Shown here: in pieces, positions 1-8,121 of the stretch
How positions within the stretch are numbered: position 1 is the stretch's first letter
How the letters are laid out: the number at the start of each line of letters is the position of its first letter
Assembly: GCF_039912695.1 (NCBI RefSeq)
Contig: NZ_JBDSPJ010000021.1
Coordinates: 62,001 to 126,000, forward strand
DNA: 64,000 nucleotides
Reading direction: 5' to 3'
DNA from: Pseudolysinimonas_A sp039912695
Lineage (GTDB): Bacteria; Actinomycetota; Actinomycetes; Actinomycetales; Microbacteriaceae
The notes under the pieces: model-generated
Seen by the model: only the letters and a program-made list of their open reading frames with translations
What the model was told of the DNA's origin: nothing
Database searches by the model: none
Program-made: the position numbers and the translations under genes

Positions 1-1175
1 TGGATCAGCATGTGATGGTGTCGGCAGAGGAGGATTCCGTTGGCGATGTCGGTTTTGCCGCCGTGTGACCAGTGGATGATGTGGTGCGCTTCGGTCCAGG
101 AGGCGGGCCGGTCGCATTCGGGGAACCTGCAGCCTCCGTCTCTGGCTTCGAGGGCTTTTCTTTGACGGGAGGAGTAGAGACGTTGAAGGTTGCCGACTTG
201 GAATGGTTCCCCGTCGAGGTTGAACATGATGGTTTGGGTTCCGGCGTTGCAGATGTGGCGTTCCGCGGTTTCGACTGACACGGGGTCGGGCTGCCCACGG
301 AAGAAGGCAGCTCCGGTGTGCGACCGCAAGTCGGCGGCGGTGACCAGCACTTGAACTGCATGACGAGGAGCTGCCGGGAGGATCTTCGGGTCGGCGGCGG
401 TGGCGAGGCGGATCAGTTCGACGAACGTGTCGGCGGTGATCTGCCCGACGGTGCGTGGGTCGTTGAGGATCGCATCGTGCGCCGCCCGCGTTTCGGCGTC
501 GACGAACCGGGGACCACCGCGCCGGGGTGAGGTGCTGGCGTCGTACGCGGCCATGACCAGCGCGCCACCTTCGCCATCGAGCAGACCGTTGACCCGCAGC
601 ATGCCGTCGGATTGTTTGACGAACGACATGTACCGCTTGTCGTGCATGAGGCGCTCACGATCTTTCACCCCCGCCTCGTCCAAGTCATCCCGATACTCCC
701 GCGCCCGGGCGGCGACGTTCTCAACGGTCATCGTGGGGGCGAGCGTTGCGAGGCGCTGGGCGGCGTCGGCGAGGTCATCGGCCGCAACGTCACCGGTGGG
801 GAACCCGAGACCGGCACGGATCGCATCCGCCTTCTCGATCGAAACGTGCCCAGCTTTCACCGCCGTACCAACCGAAGCAAGCCAGGGATCGGCATCCGGA
901 GTCAATAGAGTGCCCACTCTCACCAGGCTGGCGGCCTCGCGGTGGGAGATGTCGGTCACCTGCTGCACCAGGTTCTCAGCGGTGTGGGCTCCGGTGCGTT
1001 GCGCGAGCCCCTGCAGTCCGAGCTCGCGGCGCGAACGGTGGTCGATCTCCGCCGCGACGGCGGCGCACGCGGCCCGGACCCGGCGCAGCGTCTCGCCGAG
1101 CGCACGGCCGGCATCGAGCAGGTCGACGTCGCTCATCGTCGCGGGCGCGACATCGAGGAGGTCGAGGGCGGGCAT
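1..1175 (-). CDS. DUF222/HNH endonuclease domain protein, partial (3' end beyond window)
   Basis: This is an open frame from an ATG at 1175 to the left edge, about 391 codons without a stop, so the C-terminus lies outside the window. The N-terminal part (MPALDLLDVAPATMSD onward) looks like the helical DUF222 (13E12 repeat) region. The last 45 visible residues are a classic actinobacterial HNH module. They have CRFPECDRP near residue 349, EAHHIIHWSHGG near 363, and LLCRHHHMLI at the edge; the Cys and His residues are zinc- and metal-binding positions in the family. Such proteins are abundant and often multi-copy in actinobacteria. They are presumed nucleases, but their biological role is not established. 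The frame is the only one on this stretch with family motifs, so the other open frames here are shadows. No RBS is evident, and the neighbours do not suggest a pathway. Confidence 0.85.
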   Translation of the reverse strand, partial: MPALDLLDVAPATMSDVDLLDAGRALGETLRRVRAACAAVAAEIDHRSRRELGLQGLAQRTGAHTAENLVQQVTDISHREAASLVRVGTLLTPDADPWLASVGTAVKAGHVSIEKADAIRAGLGFPTGDVAADDLADAAQRLATLAPTMTVENVAARAREYRDDLDEAGVKDRERLMHDKRYMSFVKQSDGMLRVNGLLDGEGGALVMAAYDASTSPRRGGPRFVDAETRAAHDAILNDPRTVGQITADTFVELIRLATAADPKILPAAPRHAVQVLVTAADLRSHTGAAFFRGQPDPVSVETAERHICNAGTQTIMFNLDGEPFQVGNLQRLYSSRQRKALEARDGGCRFPECDRPASWTEAHHIIHWSHGGKTDIANGILLCRHHHMLI

Positions 1176-1270
1176 GCATCCATTGTCTCAACATTCGAAC
1201 GTATGTACTAGATAGACAAAGCGTTCTGTTGAAAGCCCGCGCAACCACCCCCCTGTGGAGGACGGCCTCT

Positions 1271-1912
1271 CTAACTCTTCGTCCCGGTGAAGAGCAGCAC
1301 GCCACCCAGGCCGATCATCATGACGCCCCCGGTCGCGCCGAGCCGTTCCACGCGCTTCGGTGACTTCGCGAACCAGTCTCGCGCCGACCCCGCCGCGAGC
1401 GCCCAACAGCCATCGCTGATTAGCGCGAGGCCGACGAAGATTCCGCCCAAGATCAGCATCTGCCCCGGGACCCAGCCTGCGCGGGGGTCGACGAACTGCG
1501 GAAGGATCGCGACGAAAAACGCGATCGCCTTCGGGTTGGTAATTCCGACGAGCGCGCCTTCACCGATCAGCCGCAACGTCGATTTCGGTGCTGCAGAGGA
1601 ATTTTGCACGGCAGCCGCGGTCTGCTTGCGATGCCGGATGGCCTGGATACCGAGGTAGACGAGGTAGGCGGCACCGACGATCTTCAGGATCGTGAAGATG
1701 ATCACCGACGACGCGACGATCGCCCCGACCCCGAAGGCGACCGCGAACACGATCGGCGTCATCCCGATCTCATTGCCGAGCACGCTGAGCAGTCCGCCGC
1801 GGCGCCCGAGCGCGAGCGACCGACCGACCACAAACAGCACCGTCGGTCCGGGCATGATGACCAGCACGATTGCCGCTGCCAGAAATCCGAGGAGGTTGGG
1901 CAGCGGAACCAT
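1271..1912 (-). CDS. LysE/RhtB family amino-acid exporter
   Basis: This 213-residue polytopic membrane protein has the usual LysE/RhtB length. It starts with a first membrane helix (PNLLGFLAAAIVLVIMPGPT), and the MPGPTVLFVVGRSLALGRRGG stretch is the family signature after that helix. A second conserved block, VGITNPKAIAFFVAILPQFV, lies mid-protein and matches the NPK motif of these exporters. About six hydrophobic segments are visible. Family members export amino acids such as lysine, threonine or homoserine; the substrate here cannot be told. The ATG at 1912 is chosen because a longer frame adds about 63 residues with no family character that overlap the divergent oxidoreductase gene. That gene begins 40 bases away, so the two share a divergent promoter region. 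Confidence 0.88.
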   Translation of the reverse strand: MVPLPNLLGFLAAAIVLVIMPGPTVLFVVGRSLALGRRGGLLSVLGNEIGMTPIVFAVAFGVGAIVASSVIIFTILKIVGAAYLVYLGIQAIRHRKQTAAAVQNSSAAPKSTLRLIGEGALVGITNPKAIAFFVAILPQFVDPRAGWVPGQMLILGGIFVGLALISDGCWALAAGSARDWFAKSPKRVERLGATGGVMMIGLGGVLLFTGTKS

Positions 1913-1952
1913 GGCGCCACGGTACCGCCTCGCCACCTGGCAAACTGAACCC

Positions 1953-2924
1953 ATGAGCAACGGATTGCGATGGGGCGTCCTCGGCGCCGGCGGTATTGCC
2001 CGCCTCCAGGTTTCAGACATGCAGCAGCACGGGTTCACCGTGACCGCGGTCGGTTCGCGCGGCCTCGACACCGCGCAGAAATTCGCGGATGAGTTCGGCA
2101 TCCCGAAGGCGTACGGCAGCTACGAGGAGCTCGCGGCCGACCCTGACGTCGACGCGGTCTACGTCGCGACCATCCACCCGACTCACGCCGAGGTCGCACG
2201 GATCGCGCTCGAAGGCGGCAAGCACGTGCTGGTCGAGAAGCCCTTCACGATGGATGCCGCCGAGGCCCGGTCGATCGTCGATCTCGCCGCGTCGAAGAAC
2301 CTCGTCATCCTCGAGGCGATGTGGACCCGCTGGCTGCCGCACATGGTGCGCATCCGCGCGATCCTCGCCGAAGGTCTGCTCGGTGACGTGCGCGCCATCC
2401 ACGCCGACCACGATCAGAACAACGAAGGCAACGAGCGCATGTACAAGCGCGAGCTCGGCGGCGGTGCCCTGCTCGACCTCGGCATCTACCCGGTGTCGTT
2501 CGCGTGGGATGTCTTCGGCGCTCCCTCGTCGATCCAGGCTCACGCGACGCTGACGGATGCCGGCGTCGACCGCGAAACGGCGATCATCCTCGGCTACCCG
2601 TCGGGCGCGCACGCCGTGATGCACACCCAGATGAGCGGAACGGGCCCCAACCGCGCCGCGATCGTCGGCAAGAAGGGCCGCATCGAGATCGAGCCGGTTT
2701 GGTACAACGTCGTCGCCTTCACCCGCTACGACGACCAGAACCAAGTCGTCGAGCGCTTCGACGAAAAGGTCGGCGGGCGCGGCATGCACTTCCAGGCGGC
2801 CGAACTCGAGAGCATCGTCGCGTCGGGAAGGCTCGAGGGCGACATCCTGCCGCCGTCGGAGACGATCGCGATCATGGAAACGCTCGACACCATCCGCGAC
2901 ATCATCGGGCTGACCTACCCCTGA
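1953..2924 (+). CDS. Gfo/Idh/MocA family NAD(P)-dependent oxidoreductase
   Basis: This 323-residue cytoplasmic protein has an N-terminal Rossmann fold (WGVLGAGGIARLQVSDM, residues about 7-23) and the family EKP signature (VLVEKPFTMDA) near residue 95. The C-terminal alpha/beta domain contains GGGALLDLGIYPVSFAWDVFG, typical of the GFO_IDH_MocA C domain. Members oxidise or reduce sugars, inositols or related polyols; no specific substrate can be assigned. The ATG at 1953 places the glycine-rich loop at the usual distance from the N-terminus, whereas an upstream extension has no family character. It is divergent from the LysE-type exporter and converges on the membrane protein gene ending at 2943. 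Nothing suggests an operon. Confidence 0.88.
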   Translation: MSNGLRWGVLGAGGIARLQVSDMQQHGFTVTAVGSRGLDTAQKFADEFGIPKAYGSYEELAADPDVDAVYVATIHPTHAEVARIALEGGKHVLVEKPFTMDAAEARSIVDLAASKNLVILEAMWTRWLPHMVRIRAILAEGLLGDVRAIHADHDQNNEGNERMYKRELGGGALLDLGIYPVSFAWDVFGAPSSIQAHATLTDAGVDRETAIILGYPSGAHAVMHTQMSGTGPNRAAIVGKKGRIEIEPVWYNVVAFTRYDDQNQVVERFDEKVGGRGMHFQAAELESIVASGRLEGDILPPSETIAIMETLDTIRDIIGLTYP

Positions 2925-2942
2925 GGGTTGTCGGCCGTCACG

Positions 2943-3875
2943 CTACGCAGTCGAAAGTGCAGAAGGCTTCCGCAGCCGCCTGACGGCCTCGCCAACGCCG
3001 AGACCGACCGCCGCGACGACCCCTGCCACCACGAGGTGGGGCACAACGAGCTCGGGCATGAACAGTGCCTGACGCAAGACGCTCCAGCCGTAGTCAAGCA
3101 TTTCGAGCGGGTACGGCAGCATCACGTACGACCCGAGCGTCGCGCTGCCCGCCGTTGCAACCGCGGGCACCACCCACAACAACAGCAACGCAAGCACCGC
3201 CGCGACGACCCGCCCCGCCGACCGGATGCCGCCCCATGCGATGGCGGCCCCCACGAGCACACTCGGCACCCACTGAAGGAGGCTCGCGAGCCAGCTCAGC
3301 TCATACGGACTGCTGAACACGCCGAGAAACGAGTTCACCCAGAACCCGGCGGCGTGAGCGGCGAGCGCTAACGCGACAACGGCGAAGGGTCGGGATGCCC
3401 GCGCCACCCAGATCAGCACGACCAGCCCGATCGCGACGGCCAACGCAACCCCGGCCGACAGAAAACCGACATAGCGGTCAGCGGCCGGTTCATCGGTCAG
3501 CCCCGACCGTGTCACGACCGCGGTCTGCGCCATCGCGATCAGCTGGAGAAACGCCATCGTTGCGCCCAGTACGACCAGCGCAAACGGTGGACGGCGAGCG
3601 CGGAACGCGCGAGCGACGATTCCAGCAACGGCGTACGGAGTCACGATCAGGCCGAGCAGCAGAGTGATCGCGTACTGACTGAACGGCAGCGCGACGATCG
3701 GCATGTCGGGGGGAAGCGTCGCCGTTGCCCAGAGGTACTGCAGGGGGAGGTGCATTCCGGAGATGATCCATGGCAGCAGTCCGACGATGACTGCGCCGAC
3801 GCCGATCCCGGCCCACGCGAGCAGCGGCAACGTGCGGGAGACCGGCCTCACCGTGGTCATCGCGTCAGGCTCCAT
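2943..3875 (-). CDS. Multi-spanning membrane protein of unknown function
   Basis: This is a 310-residue protein with about eight hydrophobic segments, starting with LPLLAWAGIGVGAVIVGLLPW and ending near LVVAGVVAAVGLGVGEAVRRL. I do not recognise the family. The longer open frame to 4178 reads through the tRNA-Leu gene and a terminator, so it cannot be real at its 5' end. An ATG at 3875 (MEPDAMTTV) is chosen because a TAGACT hexamer lies 8 bases upstream on the minus strand, the spacing of a leaderless promoter. An ATG at 3860 is an alternative. The basic C-terminus (RRLRKPS) is likely cytoplasmic. It lies downstream of tRNA-Leu but is separated from it by a strong terminator, so it is probably a single-gene unit. 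Confidence 0.7.
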   Translation of the reverse strand: MEPDAMTTVRPVSRTLPLLAWAGIGVGAVIVGLLPWIISGMHLPLQYLWATATLPPDMPIVALPFSQYAITLLLGLIVTPYAVAGIVARAFRARRPPFALVVLGATMAFLQLIAMAQTAVVTRSGLTDEPAADRYVGFLSAGVALAVAIGLVVLIWVARASRPFAVVALALAAHAAGFWVNSFLGVFSSPYELSWLASLLQWVPSVLVGAAIAWGGIRSAGRVVAAVLALLLLWVVPAVATAGSATLGSYVMLPYPLEMLDYGWSVLRQALFMPELVVPHLVVAGVVAAVGLGVGEAVRRLRKPSALSTA

Positions 3876-3961
3876 AGCGCCGCAGTCTAGGGCCCGAAGA
3901 TGAGGAATCCAGAAGTTCACCCCCCTGAGTTCACGGCCGCAATCGCTTGCGGAAATGACGG

Positions 3962-4011
3962 GGGCAACAAAACGAAGGCCCCGGCCTCTGTATCGAGAAG
4001 CCGGGGCCTTC
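3962..4011 (-). terminator. Intrinsic terminator of tRNA-Leu
   Basis: A perfect 12-base inverted repeat, GAAGGCCCCGGC (3974-3985) with GCCGGGGCCTTC (4000-4011), encloses a 14-base loop. On the minus strand it is followed by GTTTTGTTG. It lies directly downstream of tRNA-Leu, which reads on this strand. The geometry is that of a rho-independent terminator. Confidence 0.85.
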
Positions 4012-4014
4012 ATG

Positions 4015-4100
4015 TGGTGCGCGAGGGGGGACTTGAACCCCCACACCCTTGCGAGTACTGGCACCTGAAGCCAGCGCGTCTGCCATTCCGCCACTCGCGC
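4015..4100 (-). tRNA. tRNA-Leu(CAG)
   Basis: The minus strand folds as a class II tRNA. The acceptor stem GCGCGAG pairs with CTCGCGC, and a CCA end is encoded (TGG at 4015-4017 on the plus strand). The anticodon arm CTGGC-TTCAGGT-GCCAG gives anticodon CAG (leucine), and there is a long variable arm (ACTCGCAAGGGT). The T arm GGGGG-TTCAAGT-CCCCC is perfect. Its position just before fhaA matches the tRNA-Leu next to fhaA in mycobacteria. Confidence 0.96.
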
Positions 4101-4219
4101 GCGACGGCTACGGTACCACGACGCGCTCTCACGCGGTTCCTCAGGCCCGGCGACTAACATTCGGTAGAGCAGTAACACCGTCCCCCCGTTTGGGGGCCGA
4201 GCATTTCGAGAGGGGACGC

Positions 4220-4915
4220 GTGGGGATCCTCGACAGCTTCGAGAAGGGTCTCGAGCGCGTCGTCAACGGCGCGTTCGCGCGAGCCTTCAAGAGCGGTCTG
4301 CAGCCCCTCGAGGTGACGGCCGCCCTGCGCCGCGAACTCGACACGAAGGCCGCGGTCGTGTCGCGCGACCGCATCCTGGTTCCTAACCGGTTCACCGTGC
4401 GCCTGGCGAAAGGTGACTACGAGCGGATGACGAACCTCGGCCCGTCGCTCATCGACGAGTTGACCCAGTTGGTTCAGCAGCACGCGACCGCTCAGCGCTA
4501 CGCGTTCGCCGGCGGGATCTCGATCAAGTTCGTCGAAGACGCGGCGATCGCTGAGGGCATCGTGCGCATCCAGTCCGAGAACGTCAAGGGTGACGTCGCC
4601 TGGAATCCGGTGCTCGACATCGGAGGCAAGCGCTACCCCCTCTCGAAGCAGCGCACCATCATCGGTCGCGGTTCCGAAGCTGACATCACCGTGGATGACA
4701 CCGGCACCTCCCGTCAGCACGTCGAGATCCTCTGGGATGGCAAGCGCGGCCAGGTCAACGACCTCGGCTCCACGAACGGTTCGAAGCTCAACGGAGAGCC
4801 CTTGACAAAAGCTGCACTCCCGCCGGATTCCGTCATCGAGATCGGTCGCACCCGTATCGTGTTCCGGGTGCTCGCACAGGCCGCCGACGTCGATCAGTTC
4901 GCAGATCTGCGGTAG
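4220..4915 (+). CDS. fhaA: FhaA: FHA-domain protein with DUF3662 N-terminal domain
   Basis: This 231-residue cytoplasmic protein has a DUF3662 domain at residues about 1-120 (MGILDSFEKGLERVVNGAFARAF onward). A C-terminal FHA domain covers about 145-225, with the phosphothreonine-binding motifs GRGSEADITVDD, TSRQHVEI and LGSTNGSKLNG. FHA domains bind phosphothreonine peptides, and FhaA is a known reader of PknA/PknB signalling that restrains peptidoglycan synthesis in mycobacteria. The GTG at 4220 follows AGGGGA and starts exactly at the conserved MGILDSFEKG; the longer frame reads into the tRNA. It is much shorter than M. tuberculosis FhaA because the long linker between the domains is missing. 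It is the first gene of the fhaA-to-pknB operon. Confidence 0.93.
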   Translation: MGILDSFEKGLERVVNGAFARAFKSGLQPLEVTAALRRELDTKAAVVSRDRILVPNRFTVRLAKGDYERMTNLGPSLIDELTQLVQQHATAQRYAFAGGISIKFVEDAAIAEGIVRIQSENVKGDVAWNPVLDIGGKRYPLSKQRTIIGRGSEADITVDDTGTSRQHVEILWDGKRGQVNDLGSTNGSKLNGEPLTKAALPPDSVIEIGRTRIVFRVLAQAADVDQFADLR

Positions 4916-4921
4916 CCGGCG

Positions 4922-5437
4922 ATGAGCGAACTCACCCTCCTCGTTCTGCAGCTGGCTTTCCTCCTTCTGCTCTGGGGCTTCGTCTTTTTTGTCATCTACT
5001 CGTTGCGCTCCGACCTGTTCGGCCAACGCGCGCGGCGAATCGAAACGATGCCCGCCCTCGCTGCTGTGCCTTCGGCGGGTCGCCCGACGGCATCCGCCGC
5101 CGTAACGGAACCGGTTCGGCGGGCCGCGCCGTCGGCGACCGACGAGACCCCCCGGCGGCTGTTCATCACCTCGGGTCCGCGGGAGGGGATGGAGATCGAC
5201 CTGCCCAACGAGCAACTCACGATCGGTCGATCGAGCGAATCGGGTCTCGTCATCCGCGACGACTACACCTCGACCCATCACGCGCGTCTGATGCTGTGGG
5301 ACGCGCACTGGGTCATCCAAGATCTCGATTCGACGAACGGCACCTACCTCGACGGCGAGCGCGTCAGCCTGCCGACCGAAGTGCCGCCCGGGGTGCCCGT
5401 CACGATCGGCACCACAATCTTCGAATTGCGGCGGTAA
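4922..5437 (+). CDS. fhaB: FhaB (FipA): membrane-anchored FHA protein
   Basis: This 171-residue protein has one N-terminal membrane helix (about residues 4-27, LTLLVLQLAFLLLLWGFVFF) and a variable Ala/Pro-rich linker. A C-terminal FHA domain covers about 85-165, with IGRSSESGLVIRDD, TSTHHARL and DLDSTNGTYLDGE. It is expected to recruit threonine-phosphorylated cell-division or cell-wall proteins at the membrane. It starts 7 bases after the fhaA stop and is followed 2 bases later by pstP, so it is cotranscribed with both. Length and layout match the FhaB/FipA family. Confidence 0.92.
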   Translation: MSELTLLVLQLAFLLLLWGFVFFVIYSLRSDLFGQRARRIETMPALAAVPSAGRPTASAAVTEPVRRAAPSATDETPRRLFITSGPREGMEIDLPNEQLTIGRSSESGLVIRDDYTSTHHARLMLWDAHWVIQDLDSTNGTYLDGERVSLPTEVPPGVPVTIGTTIFELRR

Positions 5438-5439
5438 CC

Positions 5440-6702
5440 GTGGTCGGCACTCCGGTGAGCGCTGTCGTCTCGCACGTCGGCAAGGTCCGCATGAACAACC
5501 AGGATTCCGCGTACGCCGGACGCCACCTTTTCCTGGTTGCCGACGGGATGGGCGGTCACGCGGGCGGAGACGTCGCGTCGGCGATCGCCACCAAGAGAAT
5601 CGCTGAAGCCGACGAGGCGTACGGCGTCGTCGAAGACGCCGAGTTCGCCCTTCAGTCGGCGATGATCGCGGCCAACTCGCTGCTCGCCGAGACAGTGTTC
5701 GAGCACAGCGAACTCAGCGGGATGGGCACGACAGTCAGCGGCATTGTGCTCGTCGGCGACCACGTTGCTCTCGCTCACATCGGCGACTCGCGCATCTACC
5801 GCTACCGCGGCGACACTCTCGAACAGGTCACGGCCGACCACACTTTCGTGCAACGGTTGGTCGACTCTGGCCGCATCACCCTCGACGAGGCCGCCGTTCA
5901 TCCGCGCCGTTCGGTTCTCATGCGGGTACTCGGGGATGTCGATGCGGCTCCCGAGATCGATACCAAGATTCTCGACACCCGACCGGGCGACCGCTGGCTG
6001 CTGTGCTCCGACGGGCTGTCGAGTTACGTGTCCGATGAGAAAGTCGCGGCGATCCTCGCCTCGGTGCGCACCTCTCAGGGCGCCGCCGATCGGCTAGTCA
6101 AAGAAAGCCTCGACCACGGCGCTCCCGACAACGTGACGGTGCTGATCCTCGACATCGACGGAACCTCGGCCGAGATCGCGCCGCTGGGGTTCGTCGGATC
6201 CGCTGCGGCCCCCCTCGCGTTGGACGGCGTCGAGAACGAGCGCCGCCCGATTCGTCTTCCGACCCTGCTGCTTCATCCCCTTAAGTCTGGCCAGCCCGAA
6301 GACTCCCACTTCGAGCCGGAGCGTGAGGAGTTCCTCGAGCAGTTGATCGAGGAGGACCGTAAGCGCGCCCGCCGACGCCGGCTGACCTGGCTGATCGCCG
6401 CCGCGCTGATGGTCGCCGCGATTGTCGCGGCCATCGCGATCGCCTACCAGTGGACCCAGACGCACTACTACGTCGGGGAAACCGCGGATGGCACTGTCGC
6501 GATTTACCAGGGCGTGCAGCAGAACATCGGCCCGATCTCGCTCTCGCACGTCGCGCAGGGTTCCGAGATTAGGGTCTCCGACCTGCCGGCTCTGGAACGC
6601 CGTCGAGTCGAGGCGACGATCAATGCCGATAACCTGCGCGCGGCTCACGACATCCTGGATCGTTTGACGCTGCTGGTCGAGACGGGATCGGGCGGGTCGT
6701 GA
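5440..6702 (+). CDS. pstP: PstP: PP2C-family Ser/Thr protein phosphatase
   Basis: This 420-residue protein has an N-terminal PP2C domain (about 5-245) with the metal-binding motifs VRMNNQDSAY, LVADGMGGHAGGD, HIGDSRIYRYR, LLCSDGLSSYV and HGAPDNVTVLI. A basic juxtamembrane stretch (RKRARRRR) precedes one membrane helix (about 310-332), and a short extracellular C-terminal region follows. The protein is expected to remove phosphate from PknA, PknB and their substrates. The GTG at 5440 is chosen because it lies just after the fhaB stop and gives the normal start before VSHVGKVRMNNQDS. A GTG at 5455 is possible. Its TGA overlaps the GTG of rodA (GTGA), indicating translational coupling. Confidence 0.94.
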   Translation: MVGTPVSAVVSHVGKVRMNNQDSAYAGRHLFLVADGMGGHAGGDVASAIATKRIAEADEAYGVVEDAEFALQSAMIAANSLLAETVFEHSELSGMGTTVSGIVLVGDHVALAHIGDSRIYRYRGDTLEQVTADHTFVQRLVDSGRITLDEAAVHPRRSVLMRVLGDVDAAPEIDTKILDTRPGDRWLLCSDGLSSYVSDEKVAAILASVRTSQGAADRLVKESLDHGAPDNVTVLILDIDGTSAEIAPLGFVGSAAAPLALDGVENERRPIRLPTLLLHPLKSGQPEDSHFEPEREEFLEQLIEEDRKRARRRRLTWLIAAALMVAAIVAAIAIAYQWTQTHYYVGETADGTVAIYQGVQQNIGPISLSHVAQGSEIRVSDLPALERRRVEATINADNLRAAHDILDRLTLLVETGSGGS

Positions 6703-8096
6703 CCGCGAGTCCCCCGATCGAATCGAGCGCGCGCCCGACGTTCACCGGGACGATCCGCATCCGCTTGCGTGCCCGAACCCGACGCCGCAACCTCGAACTC
6801 GGGTTGCTGCTGTTCGCGATCGCGATCGGCCTCTCGTCGCTCGCGCTCGTTGAACTGGGTTCGCTCAACCGCATCGACGGCGGCATGGTCGGGCTCGTGA
6901 TCGGGCTGTCGCTGCTGGTGATCGTTGTGCACCTCGCGCTTCGCGTCGTCGCGCCTGAGGCCGACCCGTTCGTCATCCCGATCGCGACCCTGCTCAACCT
7001 GATCGGCATCGCCGAGATCACCCGCATCGACATTTCGCGAGGAGATGTCGGCTGGGATGCCTACGGGGTGCGCCAGGTTGTCTGGTCGGCTCTCGCCATC
7101 CTGTGCGCCCTCGCGGTGCTTCTGGTCGTGCGCAACCATCGGGTCCTGCAGCGCTACCGCTACGTCGCCGGTTTTGTCGCGATCGCACTGCTCGGGTTGC
7201 CGTTCCTGCCGCTGATCGGGCTCAACGTCAACGGCGCGCAGGCCTGGATCCACCTCGGGGTCGCCACCTTCCAACCTGGAGAGATCGCGAAAATCGCCCT
7301 CGCGGTCTTCTTTGCGGGGTACCTCGTGACGGCGCGCGACTCGCTCAGCATGGTCGGCCGTCGGGTGCTCGGCATTACCTTTCCTCGGTTGCGCGACCTC
7401 GGTCCGATCCTCGTGGTCTGGCTGTTGTCGATGGCCGTCATCGTTTTTCAGCACGATCTCGGCAGCGGTCTGCTCTACTTCGGGATCTTCCTGGTGATGA
7501 TCTATGTCGCGACCGGGCGAGCGGGCTGGGTCATCCTCGGCGTCGTGTTGTTTGCGGGCGGTGCGTTCGCGGCAAGTAGAGCGCTCAGCTACGTCGGCGG
7601 CCGCTTCGACGGGTGGCTCCACACCTTCGACGCCAACCTTTACGCGCAGGGCGGCGGCAGTTACCAACTCGCCCAGGGCCTGTTCGGACTCGCGGATGGC
7701 GGCCTCGCCGGCACCGGGCTCGGGCGCGGCAGCCCCGACATCACCCCTCTCGCCGAGAGCGACTTCATCGTCGCAAGCCTCGGCGAGGAGCTCGGTCTGA
7801 TCGGCCTGTTCGCGATCCTCGTGCTGTACCTGGTGTTCGTCTCGCGCGGGTTCCACATCGGTTTCGCCGGTCAGGATGACTTTGGTCGCCTGCTCGGCGT
7901 TGGGCTGTCATTTGTCATCGCCCTCCAGGTCTTCATCGTCGTCGGCGGCGTGACCCGCGTCATCCCGCTCACCGGTCTCACCACCCCGTTCCTCGCCGCC
8001 GGAGGATCGTCGCTGGTCGCGAACTGGGTGATCGTGGCGCTGCTCGTTCGCCTCTCGGATTCCGTCCGCGCCCAACCGAGGTTGGTGATCGAGTGA
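6699..8096 (+). CDS. rodA: RodA: SEDS-family peptidoglycan glycosyltransferase
   Basis: This 465-residue polytopic protein of the FtsW/RodA/SpoVE (SEDS) family has about ten to twelve membrane helices. Family blocks include GAQAWIHLGVATFQPGEIAKIALAVF, VIVFQHDLGSGLLYFGIF and GLFGLADGGLAGTGLGRGSP. The ESDFIVASLGEELGLIGL block is also characteristic. SEDS proteins polymerise lipid II into glycan strands together with a class B penicillin-binding protein, here the next gene, pbpA. It is called RodA rather than FtsW from its place between pstP and pbpA, as in mycobacteria. The start GTG overlaps the pstP stop. Confidence 0.93.
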   Translation: MTASPPIESSARPTFTGTIRIRLRARTRRRNLELGLLLFAIAIGLSSLALVELGSLNRIDGGMVGLVIGLSLLVIVVHLALRVVAPEADPFVIPIATLLNLIGIAEITRIDISRGDVGWDAYGVRQVVWSALAILCALAVLLVVRNHRVLQRYRYVAGFVAIALLGLPFLPLIGLNVNGAQAWIHLGVATFQPGEIAKIALAVFFAGYLVTARDSLSMVGRRVLGITFPRLRDLGPILVVWLLSMAVIVFQHDLGSGLLYFGIFLVMIYVATGRAGWVILGVVLFAGGAFAASRALSYVGGRFDGWLHTFDANLYAQGGGSYQLAQGLFGLADGGLAGTGLGRGSPDITPLAESDFIVASLGEELGLIGLFAILVLYLVFVSRGFHIGFAGQDDFGRLLGVGLSFVIALQVFIVVGGVTRVIPLTGLTTPFLAAGGSSLVANWVIVALLVRLSDSVRAQPRLVIE

Positions 8097-8121
8097 TCGA
8101 TCACGGGAAGCGGGGCATCGA

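Noticed and set aside
1913..2101. N-terminal extension of the LysE-type exporter to 276 residues
   Set aside because: The extra residues have no membrane or family character and overlap the divergent oxidoreductase, so the ATG at 1912 is used.
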